From Planctomycetota bacterium (GTDB taxonomy: Bacteria > Planctomycetota > Phycisphaerae > Phycisphaerales > SM1A02), in contig JAPLMU010000059.1 of NCBI GenBank assembly GCA_026386795.1, forward strand, positions 37,003 through 79,668: a stretch of DNA of 42,666 bases, read 5' to 3'. This document shows positions 17,501-25,353 of the stretch, piece after piece. The notes beneath the pieces are model-generated. The model was not told where the DNA came from. It saw only the letters and a list, made by a program, of their open reading frames with translations, and did no database searches. The position numbers were made by a program, and so were the translations under genes. Within the stretch, counting starts at the first letter, position 1. The number at the start of each line of letters is the position of its first letter.

Positions 17501-18439
17501 ATGACATCCATGCACACACCATCAACTCCCATGCAGCGTTCTGATTGGAACGGCGTGTTTCCTGCGATCACCACGCCATTGAAGGCAGATGATTCGATCG
17601 ACCTTGATCTCTTTGGTCGCCACATCGCGTGGATGGCAGGTCACGGTTGCCATGCATTCGTTACACCGGGATCGCTCGGCGAGGGTGGACTGCTCACGCT
17701 TGATGAAAAACGTTCGCTGTGGACGCGCGCGGTTGAAGTGTTAGGCGATGCGTTGCCAGTAGTAGCCGCCGTGGGCGCATGCGGAACACGCGAGGCGGTA
17801 GAGATTGCGCGCGCTGCGCAGGAGTGCGGATGTCGCGGATTGATGGTGCTTCCGCCGTATGCATATGTGGGCGATTGGCGAGAGACGCGCACCCACTTTG
17901 CACGGGTGTTCGAAGCAACGCCGCTCGGCTGCATGCTCTACAACAATCCTCCGGCCTACGGAACTGATGTTCTTCCCGAGCAGCTTGAGGAGATCGCCGC
18001 CGACTTCCCCAATCTTCACGCCGTCAAAGAATCGAGCGGCGACATACGACGCATGACCGCTATCCGTGCGCGTATGGGTGATCGACTCGCTGTCTACATC
18101 GGTATCGATGACATGGTGCTTGAGGGCGTGGCTGCGGGCGCGGAAGGTTGGATTGCCGGATTAGTGAATGGATTCCCCGCTGAAAGCGTGCGACTCTTTG
18201 AACTCGCGCGCGATGGCCGCCTTGATGAGGCCGAGGAACTCTATCGCTGGTTCTTGCCGCTCTTGCGCCTTGATGCCGGACCGCAATTTGTGCATTTGGT
18301 CAAGTTGGCCCAGGCGCGCGCGGGCTGGGGCAATGAGCGAATGCGCCTGCCACGCTTGCCGGTTGCTCAGCCATTGCGTGATCGCGCCTTGAGCATTATT
18401 GATGTCTCCATGAAGGTTCGTCCGGCCATCGCACGCTGA
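17501..18439 (+). CDS. dihydrodipicolinate synthase family protein, probable 1-pyrroline-4-hydroxy-2-carboxylate deaminase
   Basis: The 312-residue class-I aldolase-like protein begins at the ATG at 17501, 16 bases after the epimerase stop. The Schiff-base lysine is K176 (AVKESSGD) and the catalytic tyrosine is Y147 (LYNNPPAYG). The substrate-loop phrase TPGSLGEGGLL replaces the DapA consensus GTTGE. DapA itself is therefore unlikely. In hydroxyproline catabolism a DHDPS-family enzyme deaminates pyrroline-4-hydroxy-2-carboxylate to 2-oxoglutarate semialdehyde, and the adjacent epimerase makes this the best guess. The D-hydroxyproline oxidase and semialdehyde dehydrogenase are not in the window. 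Other aldolase activities remain possible. Confidence 0.82.
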   Translation: MTSMHTPSTPMQRSDWNGVFPAITTPLKADDSIDLDLFGRHIAWMAGHGCHAFVTPGSLGEGGLLTLDEKRSLWTRAVEVLGDALPVVAAVGACGTREAVEIARAAQECGCRGLMVLPPYAYVGDWRETRTHFARVFEATPLGCMLYNNPPAYGTDVLPEQLEEIAADFPNLHAVKESSGDIRRMTAIRARMGDRLAVYIGIDDMVLEGVAAGAEGWIAGLVNGFPAESVRLFELARDGRLDEAEELYRWFLPLLRLDAGPQFVHLVKLAQARAGWGNERMRLPRLPVAQPLRDRALSIIDVSMKVRPAIAR

Positions 18440-18470
18440 CGGCACTGCCGCGCGTAGATTGGTAATCCTT

Positions 18471-19310
18471 GTGATCAGCGTTCGTGACATCCGCAAGTCT
18501 TTCGGTCCGATCCATGCGGTCGATGGTGTCACGTTCGAGGTGAATGCGGGGGAGATCTTCGGGCTGCTCGGGCCGAATGGCGCGGGCAAGAGCACCGCGA
18601 TTGCCCTGTGCACAGGACAGATTGCACCGGATAGTGGGTCGATCGATATCGGCGATGCTGGTTCCCCGCGCGCGGCGCGTGCGCGCGCACTCATTGGGCT
18701 GGCGCCACAGCAAATTGCGCTGTATGATGAACTCACGGCGCGAGAGAATTTAATCTTCCTTGCGCGAGTTCACGGTATGCCGAACCCGCCCCATCGGGCA
18801 GATGAATTGCTTGACATGGTTGGGCTACTACCACGCGCGCGCGATCGTGTTGGAACATTCTCGGGCGGCATGCAGCGCCGATTGAATCTCGCAGCCGCTC
18901 TTGTTCATAATCCAACAGCGATCTTTCTTGATGAGCCAACCGCGGGCGTCGATCCGCAAAGTCGCACAGCGATTCTTGAAGTAGTGATGCGATTGGCCGC
19001 TGAGGGCCGCACCGTGATTTACACCACGCATTACATGGAAGAGGCACAGCGCATCTGTTCGCGCGTCGCCATCATGGATCGCGGTCGGGTGCTTGCTATC
19101 GGGACCGTTCCGGAATTGGTTGCCACGCACGGGGGCGAGAGTGTTGTGACGGTTGATTCTGTCGCTGGGCAGCACCGTGTGCGAACACGCGAGCCGCTGC
19201 GCGAGATTGAGCGCGCCCTCGCAGAGGGTGGCGCGACAGCAGTTCGCATCGAGCAGCCTGACTTGGAAATGGTGTTTCTTTCGCTCACCGGAAGGCGGCT
19301 CCGAGACTAA
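18471..19310 (+). CDS. ABC transporter ATP-binding protein (ABC-2 exporter class)
   Basis: This 279-residue ATPase, read from a GTG at 18471, has Walker A GPNGAGKST, signature FSGGMQRR, Walker B IFLDEPTAGVDP and switch YTTHYMEE. The last 70 residues form the extra C-terminal domain seen in NatA/DrrA-type ATPases that serve ABC-2 exporters. A TTG four codons upstream (18459) is an alternative start; neither has a convincing ribosome site. Its TAA stop overlaps the ATG of the permease gene by one base, so the two form an exporter pair. It begins 31 bases after the hydroxyproline genes and may be co-transcribed. The substrate is unknown. Confidence 0.92.
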   Translation: MISVRDIRKSFGPIHAVDGVTFEVNAGEIFGLLGPNGAGKSTAIALCTGQIAPDSGSIDIGDAGSPRAARARALIGLAPQQIALYDELTARENLIFLARVHGMPNPPHRADELLDMVGLLPRARDRVGTFSGGMQRRLNLAAALVHNPTAIFLDEPTAGVDPQSRTAILEVVMRLAAEGRTVIYTTHYMEEAQRICSRVAIMDRGRVLAIGTVPELVATHGGESVVTVDSVAGQHRVRTREPLREIERALAEGGATAVRIEQPDLEMVFLSLTGRRLRD

Positions 19311-20581
19311 TGCGTGCAGTTGCGTTCCTAGCACTGAAGGATCTGCGCCTCTTGTTGCGCGACCGCGCCGCGGCGTTCTTTACATTCGTGTTTCCATTGG
19401 CAATCGCGCTGTTTTTTGGTTATGTCTTCAGTGGAACTTCCAGCGAGCCGCTTCATGTTGCGGCGTTTGTTGAGCAAGCATCGCCGGCAGCCGCCATGTT
19501 GATGAAGGCACTCGACGAAGATGGTGGATTCAAGGTCACAGTCATTGATTCGCGCGATGCTGGTGAGCAGTTGGTTCGGCGTGGCGACGCGGTGGCGCTG
19601 CTGGTCGTTCCCTCTACGTATGCAGAAGGGCTCGACGGAGTGTTCTCCGGCGGCGGCGCCAAGCTCGGATTGGTAGTTGACCCATCTCGGCGCGCCGAAG
19701 GGGCCATGCTCGTTGGAAAGATTCACGAAGTCGCATTTCGCACAGTGTTTGCGGGGATCGGTGACCCGGTGCAATTTGCGCGGGTGCTTGACCGTATGGA
19801 GGAATCGCTCAAGGCATCCGACCTTTCGTTCACGGATCGATTGGCTATTCGCACGGCACTGTCCCGCGCACGCGCGATGTCTGCGAAGGGCGCGGACTCA
19901 TCTTCAACTACAAAGCCTCAGTCAATCGCTGACTGGAAGCCGGTGACCGTAGAGATTGCTGAACTTTCCATGCGCCCGGGCGTGCCTGCAAACACCTTTG
20001 CAATTTCCTTCATGCAGGGCATCGCGTGGGCGCTCTTCGGTGCAGTGCTTTCGTTCGGTTCTGGAATTGCCGAAGAACGCCAACGGGGCACCCTTGTTCG
20101 CCTATTGGTTTCACCAATGAGTCCGAATCAGATCCTGATGGGCAAGGCGCTCGCATGCTTCGTGACGTGCCTTATGACGGAGTGGATGCTGATCTGCTTT
20201 GGCGTGTTCTTGTTCCGCGTAGAAGTCTCAAGCTGGCCGTTGATGGTTGCAGTGACGCTGGTGACCGCATTTGGATTCTCTGGAATCATGATGCTTCTGG
20301 CTGCGGGATTCCGCACGCAGGGCGGGGCGCAAGGAGCGGGCCGCGCGGTGCTCTTGGTACTCGCGATGATCGGCGGCGGGACCGTGCCGATTGTGTTTAT
20401 GCCGCCATTTCTCCGCATCGCGAGCAACCTCAGCCCGTTCAAGTGGGCGGTGATGGCGGCGGAAGGCGCGACGTGGCGCAGCTGGGGAATGTCGGAAATG
20501 TTGATTCCGCTTGCGGTGCTCGCCGCAATTGGCGTGTTTGGCCTGACCGTTGGCACGGCACTGGTTCGACGGTCAATTTGA
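19310..20581 (+). CDS. ABC-2 type permease with large extracytoplasmic loop
   Basis: The 423-residue membrane protein has one N-terminal helix (about 22-43), a soluble loop of about 190 residues and five to six helices from about residue 240. EERQRGTLVRLLVSPMSPNQILMGKAL is the ABC-2 coupling motif. This layout matches NatB/YhaP/LinN-type permeases, which pump out drugs, ions or lipids. It works with the ATPase encoded just upstream (1-base TAATG overlap). The convergent unknown gene begins 14 bases after its stop. Confidence 0.9.
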   Translation: MRAVAFLALKDLRLLLRDRAAAFFTFVFPLAIALFFGYVFSGTSSEPLHVAAFVEQASPAAAMLMKALDEDGGFKVTVIDSRDAGEQLVRRGDAVALLVVPSTYAEGLDGVFSGGGAKLGLVVDPSRRAEGAMLVGKIHEVAFRTVFAGIGDPVQFARVLDRMEESLKASDLSFTDRLAIRTALSRARAMSAKGADSSSTTKPQSIADWKPVTVEIAELSMRPGVPANTFAISFMQGIAWALFGAVLSFGSGIAEERQRGTLVRLLVSPMSPNQILMGKALACFVTCLMTEWMLICFGVFLFRVEVSSWPLMVAVTLVTAFGFSGIMMLLAAGFRTQGGAQGAGRAVLLVLAMIGGGTVPIVFMPPFLRIASNLSPFKWAVMAAEGATWRSWGMSEMLIPLAVLAAIGVFGLTVGTALVRRSI

Positions 20582-20595
20582 CGACGTTGACGGCG

Positions 20596-21849
20596 CTAAC
20601 TGCGGTGGCCGAGCTGCGTCGAGACGACGATTGCAGTTGGTATCAGCGGCCACTGCATACTCACGCGGTACACGCGGAAGTCCGCCGGGCGTCGCGACAT
20701 CCAGTGCATGCAGTCGTTCACCATCTCCCAATGCCGCGGAGCGACTGGGGTCGACCAGGTTCGTGGGTCACTTCGTAACTCTTGCACCTGATCTGCAATC
20801 GGCATCCGTGCCCGTTCACGGTCCGGCGAATTTTCGCCGCTGCCGCCTGTGAGTAGGTTGAACTGGGACAGCCGTGGGGTGCCACTGATAGGAATCTTTT
20901 GATCCACGAACACTTCAAGCAGTAAGTGTTCGACGGGGAGGTCGACGCGGATCATCACCTCCGCGTCTTCCACCTCGCCGTTCTTGAGTACAGGTCCTGC
21001 ACTCGGAAGTCGCTCGCCAAAGACGCAATTCACTGCGCCGGAAAGGCCAATGTCGCCCTCAGGAAGTTCGTACCAGAACCCGTGGTCGGTTCCGACTGGC
21101 CGCAGGCTTTCGCCGCGGATCGTGGAATACTCCGACAGCATCGGAGCGGCGTCCATCGCCACCGAAGGATCGAGTGGCAAGGCGAGTCCATCACGACTGC
21201 GCCCTTCATGACCGAGGACTCGTCGACGCGCCACTGGCCATGAAAGGTCACGGCGGCTGCGGCGGAGTCCAAGAAATCCGCTGACGAGCGCAACATCAAC
21301 CGTACCGCCTTCGCCGGCGGTGAGGAACGCCATCATGAGGCGAGTATGTGCTTGAATTCCCCAGAGCGCGGCATTCGCTTCATGTGCTCCGCGGCGGAGG
21401 CCGGCTGCTCGGTTGTCAGCGTGGGGCAGCTCGGTGCAATGTGTCAAGAGCGCGCGGAAGGCGGTCCGATTGCCGGCATGCCGCGCTACAACGCCTTCGA
21501 GTTCATCAATTGCCGCGTCGAACTCCGCAAGGGGATTCGCGGCGGCACCGCTTGCGCGGATCGCGCGGGCAAAGATGCGCAGGCCTGCATCTCCTGGAAG
21601 GTGGTCGCTCGCACTGAATGCATTCGCCGCTTCCACGAATCGCACCATGCGCCACGAAAGGCTCTTGTCAATTCCAAGTTTGCGGCTGAGTGCAAGCGAG
21701 TTGAGGTCGTGTGCGCCTGCGGACTTGATGGTTGCCGCAGTCGCGCTACGCAGGCGTTCGAGTGCGTGTGCTGCCGCCTCTTCAAATGTCCCGGAGCCGC
21801 TATCGGTTCCGACAGTTTCCGCACGGACTGATCGGATAGTGCTCGTCAT
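20596..21849 (-). CDS. unknown protein with N-terminal helix-turn-helix-like segment
   Basis: The 417-residue product is read from an ATG preceded by AGGA; an in-frame TTG-type start 15 codons further upstream is possible. I do not recognise the family. At about residues 45-70 the sequence SLALSRKLGIDKSLSWRMVRFVEA has the spacing of a helix-turn-helix, with GIDKSLSWRM as the likely recognition region. The next part is alanine-rich and helical. The C-terminal 200 residues look like a mixed alpha/beta ligand-binding or beta-barrel region, with no signal peptide or membrane helix. It could be a cytoplasmic regulator, but that is inferred from the N-terminus only. The gene is isolated, convergent with the ABC exporter and divergent from the Ca2+/H+ antiporter. 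Confidence 0.7.
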   Translation of the reverse strand: MTSTIRSVRAETVGTDSGSGTFEEAAAHALERLRSATAATIKSAGAHDLNSLALSRKLGIDKSLSWRMVRFVEAANAFSASDHLPGDAGLRIFARAIRASGAAANPLAEFDAAIDELEGVVARHAGNRTAFRALLTHCTELPHADNRAAGLRRGAHEANAALWGIQAHTRLMMAFLTAGEGGTVDVALVSGFLGLRRSRRDLSWPVARRRVLGHEGRSRDGLALPLDPSVAMDAAPMLSEYSTIRGESLRPVGTDHGFWYELPEGDIGLSGAVNCVFGERLPSAGPVLKNGEVEDAEVMIRVDLPVEHLLLEVFVDQKIPISGTPRLSQFNLLTGGSGENSPDRERARMPIADQVQELRSDPRTWSTPVAPRHWEMVNDCMHWMSRRPADFRVYRVSMQWPLIPTAIVVSTQLGHRS

Positions 21850-22054
21850 CTCTGGATAGTTCCTGGATTCTGTCTTCGCCCCGGCGCGCAACATCTGGTT
21901 TGGAGAGTCCGAGGTAACCCCGGAAAGCCCTCAATTCTGTAAGAATGTAGCCGCGATTGCAGCTTTGTCACGAATCTGGCGCAAAAATACCCCAAGATTC
22001 AAAATTGCTGGCGGGTTACCACGTCCACTCCTCCGCCATTAGCCTCTGCCTTTC

Positions 22055-23227
22055 ATGAACTGGACCCGCTTCCGCCACCACCTCCCCATCATTCTGGGCC
22101 TCGGCACCATTGTGTTCCACGCAGTTGCGAGCGGGGGTGACGGCAGTGCCCCGCCGTCGATGGTTGGTTTTTTCTGGCTCTTCGTGGTCATTCTGATGTG
22201 CGCCTACTCCGCGTCGCATTACGCAGACACGGTTGCCCATCGGCTCGGTGAGCCCATCGGCACTCTGGTACTGACGCTTTCAGTTGTCATCATTGAAGTC
22301 TCCATTGTTGCGGCCATGATGCTGGCTGGCGGAAGCGAGCCGACCGTCGCGCGCGACACAATGTTCTCGACGCTCATGATCATCATGAACGGTCTTGTGG
22401 GCGTGGCGCTCTTGGTCGGCGGCATCAATCGGCGCGAGCAGTTTTTCAATCTGCAATCATCGGCTTCATACCTCACGCTGATCATTCCGCTTGCGCTCAT
22501 TGGGCTGATACTGCCACGTCTCACTGAAACTGAGCCCGGCGGCTTCATGACGCCGCGCATGGAAATCTTTGTGGCAACGTCTTCGGTGGTGATGTACGGG
22601 GCGTTTCTGTGGATGCAGACATCCCGTTACCGATCATTCTTCGCCCATGAATCCGCAGAAATTGATTCAGAGCAGGCAAATGAAATTGGTCGAGTGCATC
22701 CTGATTCGCTGCAAACCCTCCACGGGTCGAGCGCGGTCGTTCACGCGAATTCAGAACGTCGGCTGTGGCGAGACGTGGTTGGTTTAGTAGTAATGCTCGT
22801 GGTGGTGGTTGTGTTGGCGCATTCGCTCGGCAAGTCCACAGTTAGCTTCTTGAGTCAGACAGGATTGCCACCAGCAATCGCCGGCGTGCTCGTGGCTTGC
22901 TTGGCACTCGGGCCAGAGGGAGTTGCCGCTATCAAGGCCGCGCGCCGGAATTCGATGCAGCGCACGATGAACATCCTCTTGGGGTCGGCACTTTCCACTA
23001 TTGGTCTGACGGTTCCGGCCGTCCTGATCCTTGCTCGGATACTTGGTCAGCACATCGAACTTGGGCTGCAGTCTCCAGAAATTGCGCTTCTCGTGGGAAC
23101 AATGCTGATATCGATCGTCAACTTCACGCACGGTCGCGCGAACCCCATGCAAGGAGTTGTCCACTTGGCGTTCTTTGTCACCTACATCGCCTTGCTCTTC
23201 GATGTGCCTGTTGTGGCAGTGGGGTAA
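22055..23227 (+). CDS. calcium:proton antiporter, ChaA-like
   Basis: This 390-residue CaCA-superfamily protein has about eleven hydrophobic segments. The two alpha-repeats are visible as GEPIGTLVLTLSVVIIEVSIVAAM and LGPEGVAAIKAARRNSMQRTMNILLGSALSTIGLTVPAVL, each with the acidic residue that binds the cation. The cytosolic loop between the halves (about residues 195-240) is acidic. E. coli ChaA exchanges Ca2+ or Na+ for H+ across the inner membrane, and the same role is likely here. The upstream 205-base gap is AT-richer than its surroundings and probably holds its promoter; no confident box was found. Confidence 0.88.
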   Translation: MNWTRFRHHLPIILGLGTIVFHAVASGGDGSAPPSMVGFFWLFVVILMCAYSASHYADTVAHRLGEPIGTLVLTLSVVIIEVSIVAAMMLAGGSEPTVARDTMFSTLMIIMNGLVGVALLVGGINRREQFFNLQSSASYLTLIIPLALIGLILPRLTETEPGGFMTPRMEIFVATSSVVMYGAFLWMQTSRYRSFFAHESAEIDSEQANEIGRVHPDSLQTLHGSSAVVHANSERRLWRDVVGLVVMLVVVVVLAHSLGKSTVSFLSQTGLPPAIAGVLVACLALGPEGVAAIKAARRNSMQRTMNILLGSALSTIGLTVPAVLILARILGQHIELGLQSPEIALLVGTMLISIVNFTHGRANPMQGVVHLAFFVTYIALLFDVPVVAVG

Positions 23228-23243
23228 GAGCGGCGGTCGTGAC

Positions 23244-24032
23244 CTAGATCTTGCGGCTTTCGACAGGCTCAACGACGCATATGGTTGCGCCTTGTGGGTC
23301 CTTGAGAACCATCACCGATCCAATGCTTGGGAATCCAATCACTTCCGTGAGTGCTTTTGCTCCAAGTTGGATGGCAGTACGTGCCGCGTCCTCCATGCGC
23401 TCCACTTCAATGAATGAAAGCCAAGCGGCTCGGTCATCGGGATGAGCCGCGGGCATGATTCCAGCCACTGAGCCGCCGTTCGCGTTCATGCGTCGCGCTC
23501 CATCAGCACCACCATCCGGTGGAATTTCAGATTCCCATCCGAGCAGCGCGCAATAGAACTCGACAGCTCGGGCTGGGTCGGGCGTCACGAGGTGGTTCCA
23601 AAGCACCGCGCCAGGACCATGGTCGGTCATTCCATCAGTCTTGCCGGGGTCTGCTTGGAACAACGCAAACGCCGCACCGGTCGGATCGGTGATCAAACTC
23701 CAGCGTCCAATTGAACCCTGCATCACTGGCACGCGGACCGTGCCGCCCAGTGCCGCCGCGTGAGCAGTCGCTTGCTCAATGTCATCCACTGCGATGTACC
23801 CCAGGCAATGTGCCTGAACGTCGGGTGGTGCGGACTCGCTTATCGGCATGATGCCGAGCACCGTATGGGAGCCGATAGCCAGCATGGTGTAGTCGCCGTG
23901 CGGCATCGGGATGGTTGAAGCGGTGGCATTCAGCAGAGCTGAGTAGAATGCCGTAGAGCCCGCGGCATCACGCGTGTTCACGTCGTGCCAACAAAAGTCG
24001 CCATGCAAGCAGGGGGTGGATCGCCAAGTCAT
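23244..24032 (-). CDS. two-domain VOC (glyoxalase/bleomycin-resistance fold) protein
   Basis: The 262-residue protein contains two VOC modules: HGDFCWHDVNTRDAAGSTAFYSALL...GIMP and VLWNHLVTPDPARAVEFYCALLGWE...GIMP, each ending with a FALFQ- or ICVVEP-type strand. This tandem VOC type is a common uncharacterised bacterial family related to glyoxalase I and extradiol dioxygenases. The start at 24032 places the protein right at the first VOC strand; an ATG 21 codons upstream (24095) is possible. It is divergent from the H-NOX operon, and the 190 bases between them should hold both promoters. Confidence 0.82.
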   Translation of the reverse strand: MTWRSTPCLHGDFCWHDVNTRDAAGSTAFYSALLNATASTIPMPHGDYTMLAIGSHTVLGIMPISESAPPDVQAHCLGYIAVDDIEQATAHAAALGGTVRVPVMQGSIGRWSLITDPTGAAFALFQADPGKTDGMTDHGPGAVLWNHLVTPDPARAVEFYCALLGWESEIPPDGGADGARRMNANGGSVAGIMPAAHPDDRAAWLSFIEVERMEDAARTAIQLGAKALTEVIGFPSIGSVMVLKDPQGATICVVEPVESRKI

Positions 24033-24126
24033 ACGATGAGCATAGTTCGGGTCAACATTTTCATATTTAGGTCCGGCGAACTGCACTTGCCGCATGAATC
24101 GACCGGAAAGTAGTAGGGTTGTTACC

Positions 24127-24132
24127 TATAAT
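24127..24132 (+). promoter_or_regulatory. candidate -10 box upstream of the H-NOX operon
   Basis: An exact TATAAT lies 90 bases before the first H-NOX start, in the divergent gap facing the VOC gene. In such GC-rich DNA an exact match is uncommon. No good -35 hexamer occurs 16-18 bases upstream (the sequence there is CGGAAA-like), so this is only a candidate. It leaves a long leader. Confidence 0.35.
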
Positions 24133-24222
24133 CAGAGGCATCGGCTGAGTGGCACTTGTGTGCTAATCATTTCACGAGTTCGTTCGTTGCCAATCGCCCG
24201 CGTACCCGCTCAGGAGATTCCC

Positions 24223-24774
24223 ATGTACGGAATGGTCAATCAGGCAATTGAGGCAATGATCACGGAGAAATTCGGGGCGCCACAATGGGAGTTGATCAAG
24301 GAGCGTGCAGGCGTCGAAGACCCCGCGTTCGTGATGATGAAGCAATATCCGGACGCGGTGACTTATGCGCTCGCTACTGCCGCGGCTGAGCATATGAAGA
24401 TGCCCATTGCGGATGTGCTGCACGCCTTTGGAATTTATTGGATCGAGTTCGCCGGCAAGGGGCCGTGGGGCAAGCTTATGCAGGCGTCCGGGAAAAATAC
24501 CTATGAGCTTCTCGCGGCGCTCGACGCGATGCACACGCGGATTGCCGTGAGCTTTCCGGACCTCGCGCCGCCGTCGTTCCGTGTTGAGCCACGCGATGGC
24601 GCGATGTTGCTGGAGTACCGTTCGCACCGTCCCGGCCTTGCGCCATTCGTCCTTGGACTTGTTCACGGAGTTGGCATTATGTACGGCGAGCATGTGGACA
24701 TCGAGCAGATCGCCGCAAAGGATGCGGGTGCTCCGTGTGACGCATTTATGGTTCGCACTCGCCCCGCACTTTAA
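24223..24774 (+). CDS. H-NOX heme nitric-oxide-binding protein, first copy
   Basis: The 183-residue standalone H-NOX (HNOB) domain begins MYGMVNQAI, with AGGAG six to seven bases before its ATG, and is full-length. The proximal heme ligand is H104 in ALDAMHTRI. The YxSxR heme-propionate motif is Y132, S134, R136. The position equivalent to the distal tyrosine that stabilises O2 in the Thermoanaerobacter protein (about residue 141) is proline, so a sensor selective for NO over O2 is expected. H-NOX proteins bind NO at the ferrous heme and control a partner kinase or cyclase. The gene lies 15 bases ahead of a second H-NOX gene and a kinase with an HNOBA domain. Confidence 0.95.
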   Translation: MYGMVNQAIEAMITEKFGAPQWELIKERAGVEDPAFVMMKQYPDAVTYALATAAAEHMKMPIADVLHAFGIYWIEFAGKGPWGKLMQASGKNTYELLAALDAMHTRIAVSFPDLAPPSFRVEPRDGAMLLEYRSHRPGLAPFVLGLVHGVGIMYGEHVDIEQIAAKDAGAPCDAFMVRTRPAL

Positions 24775-24789
24775 TCGGAGTAGATATTC

Positions 24790-25353
24790 ATGCTTGGGAT
24801 GGTCAATCATGCACTTCAGGAGATGGTGGTGGAGCGCTACGGCGAAGAGACGTGGGCAGCCATCTGCGCAGACGCCGGCGTCAGCGAGCCAGTGTTCGTC
24901 ATCATGCGCGCGTATCCGGACCAGATGACATTCGATCTGGCTGCCGCAGTCGCGCGCCGGCTCGACATCACGCTTCCGGAAGCGTTGCACGCATTCGGAC
25001 ACTTTTGGATGGTCTACGCAGAGCGCCAGCCATGGGGGAAGGTGATGCATTCCATGGGGGCCACGGTGCGAGAAATGCTGCCAGCCCTTGATGCGTTGCA
25101 TGCACGCATTGCGCTCACATTCCCCGGTGTGAACATGCCGCAGTTTCGCACCGAAACGTTGTTGGGCGGGGGTATGCGAGTGGAATACATCTCGACCCGA
25201 TCGGGACTCGCGCCGTTTGTGCACGGCGTTCTCGAAGGGCTCGGAGCGATGTACGGAGAGGCCATCGAGGTCACCCAAGTCGAAAGCCGCGAGAGCGGTG
25301 CTGAGCACGATGTCTTCCTTGTGGAATTTCCTGGAGAGGCCGCTCCGCTTTGA
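24790..25353 (+). CDS. H-NOX heme nitric-oxide-binding protein, second copy
   Basis: The 187-residue H-NOX domain begins MLGMVNHAL. It is a clear but well-diverged paralogue of the preceding gene. Both functional motifs are intact: heme ligand H104 in ALDALHARI and Y133, S135, R137. The same S/P-G-L-A-P-F segment follows, without a distal tyrosine, so it should also exclude O2. Its stop overlaps the TTG start of the histidine kinase (TTGA), so kinase translation is probably coupled to it. Two intact H-NOX proteins feeding one kinase suggest a heterodimer or two NO thresholds, which is inference. Confidence 0.95.
   Translation: MLGMVNHALQEMVVERYGEETWAAICADAGVSEPVFVIMRAYPDQMTFDLAAAVARRLDITLPEALHAFGHFWMVYAERQPWGKVMHSMGATVREMLPALDALHARIALTFPGVNMPQFRTETLLGGGMRVEYISTRSGLAPFVHGVLEGLGAMYGEAIEVTQVESRESGAEHDVFLVEFPGEAAPL

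Noticed and set aside
21965-21993. TTGTCA followed by an AT-rich stretch as a promoter for the Ca2+/H+ antiporter
   Set aside because: The -10 position reads TACCCC or AATACC, too weak to call.
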